Shown here piece after piece: positions 54,809 to 64,000 of a DNA stretch of 64,000 bases. The first letter of the stretch is position 1. Every line of letters begins with the position of its first letter. Below the pieces are notes generated by a model, which ran no database searches, was not told the DNA's origin, and saw nothing but the letters and a program-made list of their open reading frames with translations. The DNA comes from Symbiodinium kawagutii (lineage: Eukaryota; Sar; Dinophyceae; Suessiales; Symbiodiniaceae), in contig VSDK01012950.1 of the NCBI GenBank assembly GCA_009767595.1, positions 477,463 through 541,462 on the forward strand. The letters are read 5' to 3'. The translations under genes were made by a program, and so were the position numbers.

Positions 54809-55261
54809 NNNNNNNNNNNNNNNNNNNNNNNNNNNNNNNNNNNNNNNNNNNNNNNNNNNNNNNNNNNNNNNNNNNNNNNNNNNNNNNNNNNNNNNNNNNN
54901 NNNNNNNNNNNNNNNNNNNNNNNNNNNNNNNNNNNNNNNNNNNNNNNNNNNNNNNNNNNNNNNNNNNNNNNNNNNNNNNNNNNNNNNNNNNNNNNNNNNN
55001 NNNNNNNNNNNNNNNNNNNNNNNNNNNNNNNNNNNNNNNNNNNNNNNNNNNNNNNNNNNNNNNNNNNNNNNNNNNNNNNNNNNNNNNNNNNNNNNNNNNN
55101 NNNNNNNNNNNNNNNNNNNNNNNNNNNNNNNNNNNNNNNNNNNNNNNNNNNNNNNNNNNNNNNNNNNNNNNNNNNNNNNNNNNNNNNNNNNNNNNNNNNN
55201 NNNNNNNNNNNNNNNNNNNNNNNNNNNNNNNNNNNNNNNNNNNNNNNNNNNNNNNNNNNNN
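54809..55261. other. assembly gap (453 N)
   Basis: Run of N. By comparison with the tandem copy at 59734-60240 it should contain the 5' end of gene P and intergenic sequence. Any length or content is unknown. Confidence 0.99.
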
Positions 55262-55451
55262 AACACAATGCTTATCAATGCTTTACTTCTGTAGCTCATG
55301 TGTACTTATCACACACGCTTGCATAACGTCACTATTCAAGTAATGAGGGGTGGCTACTGCATCAATGTCAAATAGCGTAGCAGCCGCTCGCTTTGGTTAG
55401 GATGTTCAACCAGTCAAGTAGAAGTGGCTACATGAGGCATCCACATATAAT

Positions 55452-55900
55452 TCATCCTTGCTGGTAAGAAATCCATTCTTGGTCGCAGCTTGTCATCGGC
55501 TTTTTGCCCTGTCTCAGCATAGCATTCAACGACTTCTCCATATTTCTCGCACCCCATCCTCCTGATAAATAGGATGCCCATTGAGAAAGTTCGGATCGGA
55601 AATTTGCATCGGCCGCCTGTCCATTGAATTGATCGTATCTCATCATATACGATGCGTTTGCTAACACAACATCTTTTGACAAATTTCTTCTAGATAAACA
55701 AATCTTCAAATGTTTGCAAATACCCCGCCGATCAACTCAGTTCTTCCAAGTCTACATCTTTTAAGCAGGCTTGCATAGGCTTGCACATTGGAAGCCGTAA
55801 TCAGATCACCATATAATCTGGCTGCCTCGAAGCAGTACTTTCTGCTTTGGGGAATTTCTGAGGAGATGGTATTCGATCGGACCCACTCTGCTAGTGGGAC
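55452..55900 (-). pseudogene. duplicated hypothetical reading frame, copy 1
   Basis: After TAG|GTCCC (55901) the minus frame reads VPLAEWVRSNTISSEIPQSR, KYCFEAARLYGDLITASNVQ then AYASLLKRCRLGRTELIGG. A frame change at about 55722 leads into ICKHLKICLSRRNLSKDVVL, ANASYMMRYDQFNGQAADAN, FRSELSQWASYLSGGWGARN and MEKSLNAMLRQGKKPMTSCD. An extra base at about 55477 truncates this copy relative to the other. The 55722 frame break is shared by both copies, so it predates the duplication or is a non-canonical junction. No family recognised. Confidence 0.5.
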
Positions 55901-56089
55901 CTACCATTAGTAGGGCATCTGGGCATCTTCAATGCAACTGCTTACCACAAATATCCACAGAGATGGGTTTCTATACATTCTTCTCCTGCTGCAGATGACC
56001 AATAGTCTGGTGATGGATTGAATGTACAGCATTGATAGCTCGACAGAATCGCAAAGGATCAGCCCTCTGGTGTGCTCTACTGTTGTCTC

Positions 56090-56142
56090 TCAAGCGGTGG
56101 GCTTCTTGCTGACATTCCACATGTCACACTGCAGTGTGTACC
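56090..56142 (-). CDS. RRM gene Q, exon 5 (last)
   Basis: YTLQCDMWNVSKKPTA then TGA. Acceptor GGAAG|GGTAC joins exon 4 in frame (CTT G|GG TAC gives LGY). Closes the RRM. Confidence 0.85.
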
Positions 56143-56402
56143 CTTCCAAGGTCCTAAGTGCGGCAAGATTTAAATGCTATCAGGTGTTGGACGTTGAGTG
56201 AGGATCAGTGAGGCCAGTTTACAGCCCAACGGCAAACATCACCCAAGTAGATGGTAAATCACTGGGTTTGAAGGAACATGCTATCGTTGTTGGAGCAAAC
56301 AGTAGCAAAGTATGTATATCTCCTAGAAGTGTCCTTGGCCACCTTTTGCCATCAAACATGTCTCGGATGGCTGAAGAAACCCGAGTAAAGCCACCACCCA
56401 AC

Positions 56403-56532
56403 CAAGGGACGAGCCATTCAAGGAAGCAGCTGCCATCATGGCTTCCTCACTGGTCCTGAAAGCTGCACCCCCGGTGCCGCTGTTGCCGAACTCCGCGTAG
56501 AGGCAGGTGGCTCCCGTGGAAGACATGTGATC
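56403..56532 (-). CDS. RRM gene Q, exon 4
   Basis: Acceptor CTTCTGCAG|GAT, then DHMSSTGATCLYAEFGNSGT, GGAAFRTSEEAMMAAASLNG SSL, donor G|GTTGGG. Carries the central RRM strands (YAEFG, GTGGAAF) and helix 2. Confidence 0.85.
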
Positions 56533-56658
56533 CTGCAGAAGTGTGCGAGCAACCAAATCATGATGGTCCTATGGGAACTGGGTGGTGGTTGGTCACCATC
56601 CCATCACCACCCTTAGGTATTGACACCATACGGTCAATGATAGTGTTTGATTCAAAAT

Positions 56659-56761
56659 GGGTTGATGGTTTCAAAATCCATGAAAAACATGTTTGTCAAC
56701 CAACCAACCGTTTGCTAATACATCTGGGAAAATAAACCATGTCAATCAAACCGCCAACCAG
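56659..56761. mobile_element. family A introner-like element, copy 9 (in gene Q intron 3)
   Basis: Left GTTGATGGTTTCAAAATCCA, right AAACCGCCAACCAG; interior TGTCAACCAACCAACC and GGGAAAATAAACC. Also present in gene R (61657-61759), so this insertion predates the duplication. Confidence 0.7.
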
Positions 56762-57133
56762 ATCAACCAGGGGAATGATGGGCCAATATGGGCCAGTAAT
56801 ATATAAAGAGCTGTAAAGAAAAAACATCGAGCAACCATGGGGAAAAAACTATAAGCACAGCAAACCGAACCAATCCAACTCAGAAGCTAGGTTGTTCACA
56901 GGATTGGTCATCGACAAGTGATAAGTCAGCCAAGGTGGGGAACCAGCTTGGGTACCATGGGCGGAAGCAAAGCGACGATGCCAACATCGTGGCACGAAAG
57001 AATCACCTGGCTACTCCTGTGGCGATAGAATTTCTATCGCAAAGCACGCGCCAACACAGTCAGCTCTTCACATTTCGTCTGCAGCAGCTATATGCATCAA
57101 TCTTCCTAGGGGTCAGGAATGATATCCGGCGTC

Positions 57134-57193
57134 CTTCAACTTCATATTCATCTCCTTGCTCATACTGTTGGCAGGCAAGCCAGTCACAAATAC
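57134..57193 (-). CDS. RRM gene Q, exon 3
   Basis: Twenty phase-0 codons VFVTGLPANSMSKEMNMKLK (RNP2 VFVTGL). Acceptor TTCTCAG|GTA; the following intron starts GACGCC, a GA donor (GA-AG intron). Joining to exon 4 restores KLKDHMSSTG. Confidence 0.85.
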
Positions 57194-57439
57194 CTGAGAA
57201 CTCCGTGATTCACTCGGGCGCAAGTGAGCTCATACAACTGACAGTTACGACCAATGACACAGCCTGCAAAAAGTTGTGCGGACCAAAAGTGAAACCAATC
57301 ATGATCATTGTTTGATGCCGCTCGTCCGACAAACACAACACTGAAAAGCGGGATAACTACAGCAGGGATTATCATATGGGTGTGTCAATACGTGCTGGTA
57401 CTAACCAACCAATAATAGCCATCATTGAATAAGATAGAT

Positions 57440-57447
57440 AGATGCAT

Positions 57448-57496
<49 letters not shown>

Positions 57497-57515
57497 AATA
57501 TATATAAAAAGGGGC
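57440..57515. repeat. AT microsatellite in gene Q intron 2
   Basis: TATATAAATATA array. The orthologous site in gene R (62418-62485) is a (GATA)n array instead, so the locus has turned over since duplication. Confidence 0.85.
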
Positions 57516-57956
57516 TTGAAAAAAAACCTTATACCTCCTGACCAACAAACACTAGCCATTATTGTATAATGGGAAAGCCACTAATTAGAAACTAAGCAAG
57601 CTATGAAAAGAAAGTAAAGAACCACACCCACACGATCGTTTCTTCACAACTCATCAGCCGGTGACCATATCTCTATCGTCATTTTCAATAGCTTCTTGTC
57701 ATAGCCGAGTGTGCTCACAAAACATCTCGATGCACAATCGACTTAAATACTCAATAGATACAAGTAGATAGAACATGATAGAACCATGTAGGTATAATTT
57801 CTGCAAAATAGATTGTAAACTGGATACAACATGACACAATAACGTAGATATAGTTGGATGATACCTTCGAGTCACGGCATGTAATCAACCAGCACCATTC
57901 CTTGCTCGCCGTTTTTCAGCTGTGAAGAGAAAGCATGGTACATTCAGGCCAGCTGC

Positions 57957-58035
57957 CTTCTTGTCTGCCTTGTAGGACTTCAGGCCATTCTTCCAATCGG
58001 CCCCCTTCCCTTTGCCTTTCATCATCATCATCATC
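57957..58035 (-). CDS. RRM gene Q, exon 2
   Basis: Acceptor ATTTCCCAG|GATG, then MMMMKGKGKGADWKNGLKSY KADKK, donor AAG|GCAGCT (GC donor). Linker between the Gly-rich head and RNP2. Confidence 0.8.
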
Positions 58036-58228
58036 CTGGGAATTTCATGTGACAAATTTACCCCTCAGGGGCACAAGACTCAACACTTCTCCCCTGGCTC
58101 CCTCCACCTTAACACCAATGCTTTGCGTCAGGTCGGTCAGCATGATTATCAGTGCCAGCTTTTGACTTGGTGTGTACTTATTTTTGGGTGAGGAGGGCAT
58201 CAACACAGGGGAAGAGTAGCGCATATTA

Positions 58229-58332
58229 CTGGTTAGTTGTTTCAACCCCTATGAAAAATATTAGTCAACCAACCAGTTGTTGATGATTACAAGGAAAAAT
58301 TAAAACAACGAATGTTCAAAACCACCAAGCAG
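58229..58332. mobile_element. family A introner-like element, copy 8 (absent from gene R)
   Basis: 104 bp from CTGGTTAGTTGTTTCAACCC to AAACCACCAAGCAG. Flanked by ATTA on both sides. The corresponding site in gene R (about 63265) has no element. Confidence 0.8.
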
Positions 58333-58525
58333 ATTAGCTTTACCAATCCCGAAATATTATCATAACGGTCAGCGTGGGCAACAACCATGATGATTGGTCT
58401 GTAGCCAGCATCATTTACAGCTCATACCCCGCTTAGCAGCCGGTGAGAAGTATGTAGCAGGACGCAGGTGGAGGCAGTCGCAATATTTGCACAAGAAATT
58501 ACAATATTTTATCACAGTACCAACA

Positions 58526-58643
58526 TGTGGCTATGGGTCAATATGAAACAACCAATATTGGGGGATACTAACCAACAATAATAGTGAAAACAATGGTTAA
58601 TTATTGGGGAACCAGGGGTACGGGGTTTTGACCCACAGCCATG
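58526..58643. mobile_element. family B introner-like element, copy 6, with 8-bp target duplication
   Basis: From TGTGGCTATGGGTCAA to TTTTGACCCACAGCCATG, flanked by TACCAACA at 58518-58525 and TACCAACA at 58644-58651. Absent from the matching intron of gene R. Confidence 0.85.
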
Positions 58644-58799
58644 TACCAACAACAATTCCATGTAGTACTAATACTAGCACTAGTGCTTGTAGCGTAAATG
58701 AATGAAAATTATGCGCATGAGAGGTCAGCATCAAAATTTGTTTTGCCAGTGCTACGATTCTGTTTGTCCGGAGAGGGTAACATTCAGCATTGAGAAAAA

Positions 58800-59110
58800 G
58801 GATCTGGTCTTGAACTTGCTTGCAACCTGCTGAGCGCTGCTATGAGCATGCAGCGATGGAGCCAGTGGCTGAGCCTTGACGGAGCCCTGGTGTATTCAGC
58901 TGGCGATGTCGCGGTACTCGAGGCTAACAAGTTCAGACAGGTGCGGGACCTTCTCTGAAGTTGGAAAAGTGGGCGATTTCTTGTGTTGTTTCTTCTATGG
59001 CTGCAGAAGGTGGCGATTGACACCACAGCACTCAACATCTCAGCTCTTCTTGGGTTATCGTTTTTGGGAGTGCACTACATCCACTACAGAGGTTTACAGG
59101 CCCCGGTTCT
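58800..59110 (+). CDS. candidate plus-strand exons inside RRM gene Q intron 1
   Basis: The plus frame ELACNLLSAAMSMQRWSQWL, SLDGALVYSAGDVAVLEANK FRQ reaches a GT (CAG|GTGCGG). After an AG (GGCTGCAG, about 59010) a second frame reads KVAIDTTALNISALLGLSFL GVHYIHYR with a hydrophobic segment. The copy in gene R has a stop in the first part (SLN then TGA). It may be a relict gene on the opposite strand. Uncertain. Confidence 0.35.
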
Positions 59111-59547
59111 ACTCCCTGATCAAATTCCTGCAAATAATTAAGTTAAATACGGAGAGTTTGGCCCATCGCACATATGTTCCAAAGAAAAAATGGCTCGGCA
59201 AATGCAACGGCAAGTATACCACCATGCCCACCCATGCCCAGTAAATAAATAGCTACAGGAACAGGTATATAAATCAACCTCGGGGGGCGAACCAACAGCC
59301 AGTGAAAGCATGCTCTCGGCAAACCCAACTGCCAAGCAAATCATCAGGCTCACTCAAGATACTCACGTATTCAACTGCCAAGTCAAGATGCTAATCAAAT
59401 CAGCCTTGAAGCAACTCAACATGCTCAGCAAATCAACAAACTCGGTAAGGCAACGACCAGGTAAAACTACATCCCTGCTGAGCCGTATTTGTCCGCAACG
59501 TGGGACCTTCACAAATGAACTGCTTTGGCCCCAGTGCGGCCGAGCGT

Positions 59548-59733
59548 CATGGGGTTGAACATGGGGTTCCACACCCCACAGCCGCCCCAATTGCTGCCAC
59601 ATCCTCCTCCTTTGCCACCGCCATAGCTTTTGCCCATGGTACCTTTGCCGCAGCCACCACCACCAAATCCTCCGGTACCAGCGCCCCAAGCGCCTCCTGC
59701 TCCCCAATCCTTGCCGCAGCCGCCCCAACCCAT
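59548..59733 (-). CDS. RRM gene Q, exon 1 (start codon and glycine-rich head)
   Basis: ATG at 59733-59731: MGWGGCGKDWGAGGAWGAGT, a GGFGGGGCGKG tract, then GGGCGSNWGGCGVWNPMFNP M. About 62 residues of Gly/Trp/Cys/Asn-rich sequence like other dinoflagellate RRM proteins. It ends with a GA donor before CGCTCGG. Overall gene Q: exons 59548-59733, 57957-58035, 57134-57193, 56403-56532, 56090-56142, about 167 residues. Confidence 0.85.
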
Positions 59734-60385
59734 GGTGCAGAAATGGACGTCACGAATCGGAAATCAAAGATCCAACGCCCAAAGAACACGTGATGATGTA
59801 GAGAAATAATTTCATGCATAGGAAAGTTTCACAGTGCATGTCTGATAGTCAAGTAGAAATGGCATACTTTGCCTCGTCTCAGGCTGCTATGGATGCTTAT
59901 TGGTGAGCCAAGCAGGCACATTTGCGGAAGAAATCTTGGGTGAGATTTGACTGCACAAATCTGATTTGCAATCAGGCCATGAGGTCGAGACAACTTCAAT
60001 CAACATAAATCAATGAATCGACGCACCTGCTGGATGGTTCAAGGAGATGGTGAGTGGCCGTAACACCATTGATGAATCAAAACTCTGCACTGGTTGAAGG
60101 TTTCCAAATAGGTACGGATGGAAAATAGCTGGCAAAGTGTGAAACCGTGCACCGTAGATGGAAAAAATCCAGCAAACCACTGGGATTGGCGGAAATCGTG
60201 TATATCAAATATACATCAAGAAAACAAATAAACAATTGATAAACACAATGCTTATCAATGCTTTACTTCTGTAGCCCATGTGCACTTCACGCACATGCTT
60301 ACAAAACGCCATTATGCAAGTAATGCAGGATGGCTACTGCATCAATGCCAAATAGCGTAGCAGCCATTCGCTTTGGTTAGGATGT
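59734..60385. other. intergenic region between RRM genes R and Q
   Basis: About 1.3 kb separates the Q start from the R stop; this part has no coding. It presumably holds the Q promoter. From 60241 it is duplicated at 55262. Confidence 0.5.
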
Positions 60386-60879
60386 TCAGCCAGTCAAGTA
60401 GAAATGGCTACATGAGGCATCCACATACAATTCATCCTTGCTGGTAAGAAATCCATCTTGGTCGCAGCTTGTCATCGGCTTTTTGCCCTGTCTCAGCATA
60501 GCATTCAACGACTTCTCCATATTTCTCGCACCCCATCCTTCTGATAAATAGGATGCCCATTGAGAAAGTTCGGATCGGAAATTTGCATCGGCCGCCTGTC
60601 CATTGAATTGATCGTATCTCATCATATACGATGCGTTTGCTAACACAACATCTTTTGACAAATTTCTTCTAGATAAACAAATCTTCAAATGTTTGCAAAT
60701 CCCCCGCCGATCAACTCAGTTCTTCCAAGTCTACATCTTTTAAGCAGGCTTGCATAGGCTTGCACATTGGAAGCCGTAATCAGATCACCATATAATCTGG
60801 CTGCCTCGAAGCAGTACTTTCTGCTTTGGGGAATTTCTGAGGAGATGGTATTCGATCGGACCCACTCTGCTAGTGGGAC
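60386..60879 (-). pseudogene. duplicated hypothetical reading frame, copy 2
   Basis: Same layout as copy 1, about 96% identical: an upstream part (60702-60879) and a downstream part from about 60701 with ICKHLKICLSRRNLSKDVVL to TSCDQDGFLTSKDELYVDAS, CSHFYLTG and stop. No ATG at the start of either part and a frame break at about 60701, so a decayed gene or unusual splicing is likely. Its maintained frame between copies leaves function possible. Confidence 0.5.
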
Positions 60880-61068
60880 CTACCATTAGTAGGGCATCTG
60901 GGCATCTTCAATGCAACTGCTTACCACAAATATCCACAGAGATGGGTTTCTATACATTCTTCTCCTGCTGCAGATGACCAATAGTCTGGTGATGGATTGA
61001 ATGTACAGCATTGATAGCTCGACAGAATCGCAAAGGATCAGCCCTCGGGTGTGCTCTACTGTTGTCTC

Positions 61069-61121
61069 TCAAGCGGTGGGCTTCTTGCTGACATTCCACA
61101 TGTCACACTGCAGTGTGTACC
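61069..61121 (-). CDS. RRM gene R, exon 5 (last)
   Basis: Identical peptide to Q exon 5 (YTLQCDMWNVSKKPTA, stop). Confidence 0.85.
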
Positions 61122-61400
61122 CTTCCAAGGTCCTAAGTGCGGCTTCTTGATCTCACGGAAAGATGTAGATGTTATCAGATATTGGACGTTGAGTGAGGCT
61201 CATTTACAGCCCAAACAGTAAACATCACAATAGATGGTATCACTGGCGATGAGGGAACATGCTTTTCTTGGAGCCGACAGGAGCAAAGCAAACATGAGCA
61301 AAGTATACAGTATTTGCTAGAAATGGCCTCATATGGCCGCTTTCCGCCATGAAACATGTCTTGGATGACTGAAGGAACCCGAGTAAAGCCACCACCCAAC

Positions 61401-61530
61401 CAAGGGACGAGCCATTCAAGGAAGCAGCTGCCATCATGGCTTCCTCACTGGTCCTGAAAGCTGCACCCCCGGTGCCGCTGTTGCCGAACTCCGCGTAGAG
61501 GCAGGTGGCTCCCGTGGAAGACATGTGATC
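61401..61530 (-). CDS. RRM gene R, exon 4
   Basis: Same as Q exon 4: DHMSSTGATCLYAEFGNSGT GGAAFRTSEEAMMAAASLNG. The surrounding intron is more diverged than the exon. Confidence 0.85.
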
Positions 61531-61656
61531 CTGCAGAAGTGTGCGAGCAACCAAATCATGATGGTCCTATGGGAACTGGGTGGTGGTTGGTCACCATCCC
61601 ATCACCACCCTTAGGTATTGACACCATAGGGTCAATGATAGTGTTTGATTCAAAAT

Positions 61657-61759
61657 GGTTTGATGGTTTCAAAATCCATGAAAAACATGTTTGTCAACCA
61701 ACCAACTGTTTGCTAATACATCTGGGAAAATAAACCATGTCAATCAAACCGCCAACCAG
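61657..61759. mobile_element. family A introner-like element, copy 9 duplicate (gene R)
   Basis: Counterpart of 56659-56761, nearly identical. Confidence 0.7.
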
Positions 61760-62120
61760 ATCAACCAGGGGAATGGTGGGCCAGTAATATATAAAGAGCG
61801 GTAAAGAAAAACATCGAGCAACCATGGGGAAGAACCTATAAGTACAGCAAACCGAACCAATCCAACTCAGAAGCTAGGTTGTTCACAGGATTGGTCATCG
61901 ACAAGTGATAAGTCAGCCAAGGTGGGGAACCAGCTTGGGTACCATGGGCGGAAGCAAAGCGACGATGCCAACATCGTGGCACGAAAGAATCACCTGGCTA
62001 CTCCTGTGGCGATAGAATTTCTATCGCAAAGCACGTGCCAACACAGTCAGCTCTTCACATTTCGTCTGCAGCAGCTATATGCATCAATCTTCCTAGGGGT
62101 CAGGAATGATATCCGGCGTC

Positions 62121-62180
62121 CTTCAACTTCATATTCATCTCCTTGCTCATACTGTTGGCAGGCAAGCCAGTCACAAATAC
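62121..62180 (-). CDS. RRM gene R, exon 3
   Basis: VFVTGLPANSMSKEMNMKLK with the same acceptor and GA donor as gene Q. Confidence 0.85.
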
Positions 62181-62417
62181 CTGAGAACTCCGTGATTCAC
62201 TCGGGCGCAAGTGAGCTCATACAACTGACAGTTACGACCAATGACACAGCCTGCAAAAAGTTGTGCGGACCAAAAGTGAAACCAATCATGATCATTGTTT
62301 GATGCCGCTCGTCCGACAAACACAACACTGAAAAGCGGGATAACTACAGCAGGGATTATCATATGGGTGTGTCAATACGTGCTGGTACTAACCAACCAAT
62401 AATAGCCATCATTGAAT

Positions 62418-62453
<36 letters not shown>

Positions 62454-62485
62454 CAGATAGATAGATAGATAGATAGATAGATACT
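62418..62485. repeat. (GATA)n microsatellite in gene R intron 2
   Basis: About 17 GATA units with one GACA; replaces the AT array of gene Q. Confidence 0.95.
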
Positions 62486-62984
62486 GTATATAATGAAAGA
62501 AATATAATGATAGATATAATGATATAATGATTTAAAAAGAACAACTGAAAACCTTCTTATACCTCCTGACCAACAAACACTAGCCATTATTGTATAATGG
62601 GAAAGCCACTAATTAGAAACTAAGCAAGCTACGAAAAGAAAGTAAAGAACCACACCCACACGTTCGTGTCTTCACAACTCATCAGCCGGTGACCATATCT
62701 CCATCGTCATTTTCAATAGCTTCTTGTCATAGCCGAGTGTGCTCACAAAACATCTCGATGCACAATCGAATTAAATACTCAATAGATACAAGTAGATAGA
62801 ACATGATAGAACCATGTAGGTATAATTTCTGCAAAATAGATTGTAAACTGGATACAACATGACACAATAACGTAGATATAGTTGGATGATACCTTCGAGT
62901 CACGGCATGTAATCAACCAGCACCATTCCTTGCTCGCCGTTTTTCAGCTGTGAAGAGAAAGCATGGTACATTCAGGCCAGCTGC

Positions 62985-63063
62985 CTTCTTGTCTGCCTTG
63001 TAGGACTTCAGGCCATTCTTCCAATCGGCCCCCTTCCCTTTGCCTTTCATCATCATCATCATC
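62985..63063 (-). CDS. RRM gene R, exon 2
   Basis: MMMMKGKGKGADWKNGLKSY KADKK with GC donor, identical to gene Q. Confidence 0.8.
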
Positions 63064-63948
63064 CTGGGAATTTCATGTGACAAATTTACCCCTCAGGGGC
63101 ACAAGACTCAACACTGTGTTGCCCCAAATCTGTTCTCCTGGCTCCCGACCCCTTACCACCAATGCTTTTGTGCATGTGTGAGGTCAGCATCATGATCAGT
63201 TTGCCGGCGCTTTGACTTTGTTTGTAGTTATTTTTGGGTGAGGAAGGCATTCAACATTGGGAGAGGGACCTAAAGCTCCACCAATCATCACAAGCATTGT
63301 TATGGTAACGGATAGAGTCGGCAACAACCATGATGAGTACTAATGCTAGTGGCAGTAGCGGCCAGTGGCTCAGCCTTAACTGAGCCCTGGTGAATTCAGC
63401 TGGCGATGTCGCGGTACTCGAGGCTCACAAGTTCAGACAGGTGCGGGACCTTCTCTGAAGTTGGAAAAGGGAGCGGTTTTTTTGTCCTGTTTCTTCTATG
63501 GCTGCAGAAGGTGGCGATTGACACCATAGCACTCAACATCTCAGCTCTTCTTGGGCTATCGTTTTTGGGAGTGCACTACATTCACTACAGAGGTTTACAG
63601 GCCCCGGTTCTACTTCCTGATCAAGTTCATGCAAATATCAAAGTTAAACACGGAGAGTTTGGCCCATCGCTCACATGTTCTTCAAAACGAAAATGGCTCA
63701 GCAAATGCAACAGCAAGTACCACCATGCTCATCCATGCACCGTAAATAAGTTGCGAAAGACGTGCACAAATCAGGTAAATCGACATAAGCAGCGAACCAA
63801 CAGCCAGTGAAAGCATGCTCTCGGCAAACCCAACTGCCAAGCAAATCATCATGGTCACTCAAAATGCTCACATCTTCAACTGCCACATCGAAATGCTAAT
63901 CAGATAGCCTCAAAGCTAAACTACTTTGGCCCCAGTGCTGCCGAGCGT
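63064..63948 (-). other. RRM gene R intron 1
   Basis: About 885 bp; homologous to Q intron 1 but without family A and B insertions. Carries the damaged counterpart of the plus-strand frame (63360-63620). Confidence 0.7.
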
Positions 63949-64000
63949 CATGGGGTTGAACATGGGGTTCCACACTCCACAGCCGCCCCAATTGCTGCTA
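63949..64000 (-). CDS. RRM gene R, exon 1, partial (runs off the window)
   Basis: The minus frame SNWGGCGVWNPMFNPM is visible; the start codon lies beyond base 64000. Confidence 0.75.

Larger units (their letters stand above)
58036..59547 (-). other. RRM gene Q intron 1, about 1.5 kb, with A and B elements
   Basis: Bounded by a GA donor (CCCAT|GACGCT) and acceptor CCCAG. Contains family A (58229-58332), family B (58526-58643) and a plus-strand reading frame (58800-59110). The matching intron of gene R (63064-63948) is only about 885 bp and lacks A and B. Confidence 0.75.

Noticed and set aside
54643-55343. Long open frames across the N run
   Set aside because: Created by translating N; not evidence of coding.
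62359-62587. Tyr/Ile/Ser frames near gene R
   Set aside because: Translation of the GATA array.
1-64000. Spliced-leader relicts (dinoflagellate SL), telomeric repeats, tRNA or rRNA genes, CRISPR arrays
   Set aside because: Looked for by eye. No SL-like block was found upstream of the recognised starts, and no cloverleaf or rRNA blocks. The tandem repeats have no spacer diversity typical of CRISPR.

Overview
The window looks like nuclear DNA of a dinoflagellate, most likely Suessiales/Symbiodiniaceae. The basis is: (i) Ubl + RCC1-like proteins made of a 41-residue unit of the [15 protein letters not shown] type, a style I associate with Symbiodiniaceae; (ii) a tandem array of glycine-rich single-RRM genes; (iii) introns with GC and GA donors and slidable AG|G boundaries; (iv) nearly all credible exons on one strand (minus), as expected for unidirectional dinoflagellate gene blocks; (v) short exons in long, repeat-rich introns. 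No bacterial operons, CRISPR arrays, rRNA or tRNA genes were recognised.

Layout. 1-28.9 kb: about 25 short GC-rich coding islands, almost all best read on the minus strand, separated by 0.3-2.5 kb of low-complexity sequence. They probably belong to one or a few very intron-rich genes of unknown function. 28.9-30.2 kb: an intronless Ubl-RCC1 gene (minus) with one frameshift. 30.7-38.3 kb: more minus-strand exons of upstream genes. 38.6-40.1 kb: a decayed second Ubl-RCC1 copy, interrupted by a dUTPase C-terminal fragment and abutting an AP2-like fragment on the plus strand. 40.2-52.9 kb: further minus-strand exons, with a probable gene start carrying a signal anchor at 52.9 kb. 53-64 kb: a tandem array of three glycine-rich RRM genes (P, Q, R) about 4.4-4.9 kb apart. 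P runs into a 453-base assembly gap and R runs off the end. A duplicated hypothetical reading frame lies between the genes.

The intervening DNA has unusual structure. On the plus strand the sequence left of an exon island is C/A-rich (ACCATCA, CAACCA) and the sequence right of it is G/T-rich (TGATGGT, GGTTGG). Each intron is therefore an imperfect giant inverted repeat, starting with TGATGGT-like sequence and ending with its complement. Scattered through the introns are short (about 95-120 bp) families with terminal inverted repeats. In family B (tips GGCTRTGGGTCAA / TTGACCCAYAGCC) and family A (tips CTGGTTGGTGGTTT / AAACCACCAACCAG) the tips carry a splice donor and acceptor, so they look like introner-type mobile introns. 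Copies of A and B are present in RRM gene Q and absent from its tandem copy R. The three RRM paralogs share only one intron position.

Most exon calls are inferences from reading frame, splice signals and third-position GC. Only RCC1, Ubl, RRM, dUTPase and AP2 are recognised families. No similarity search was possible.
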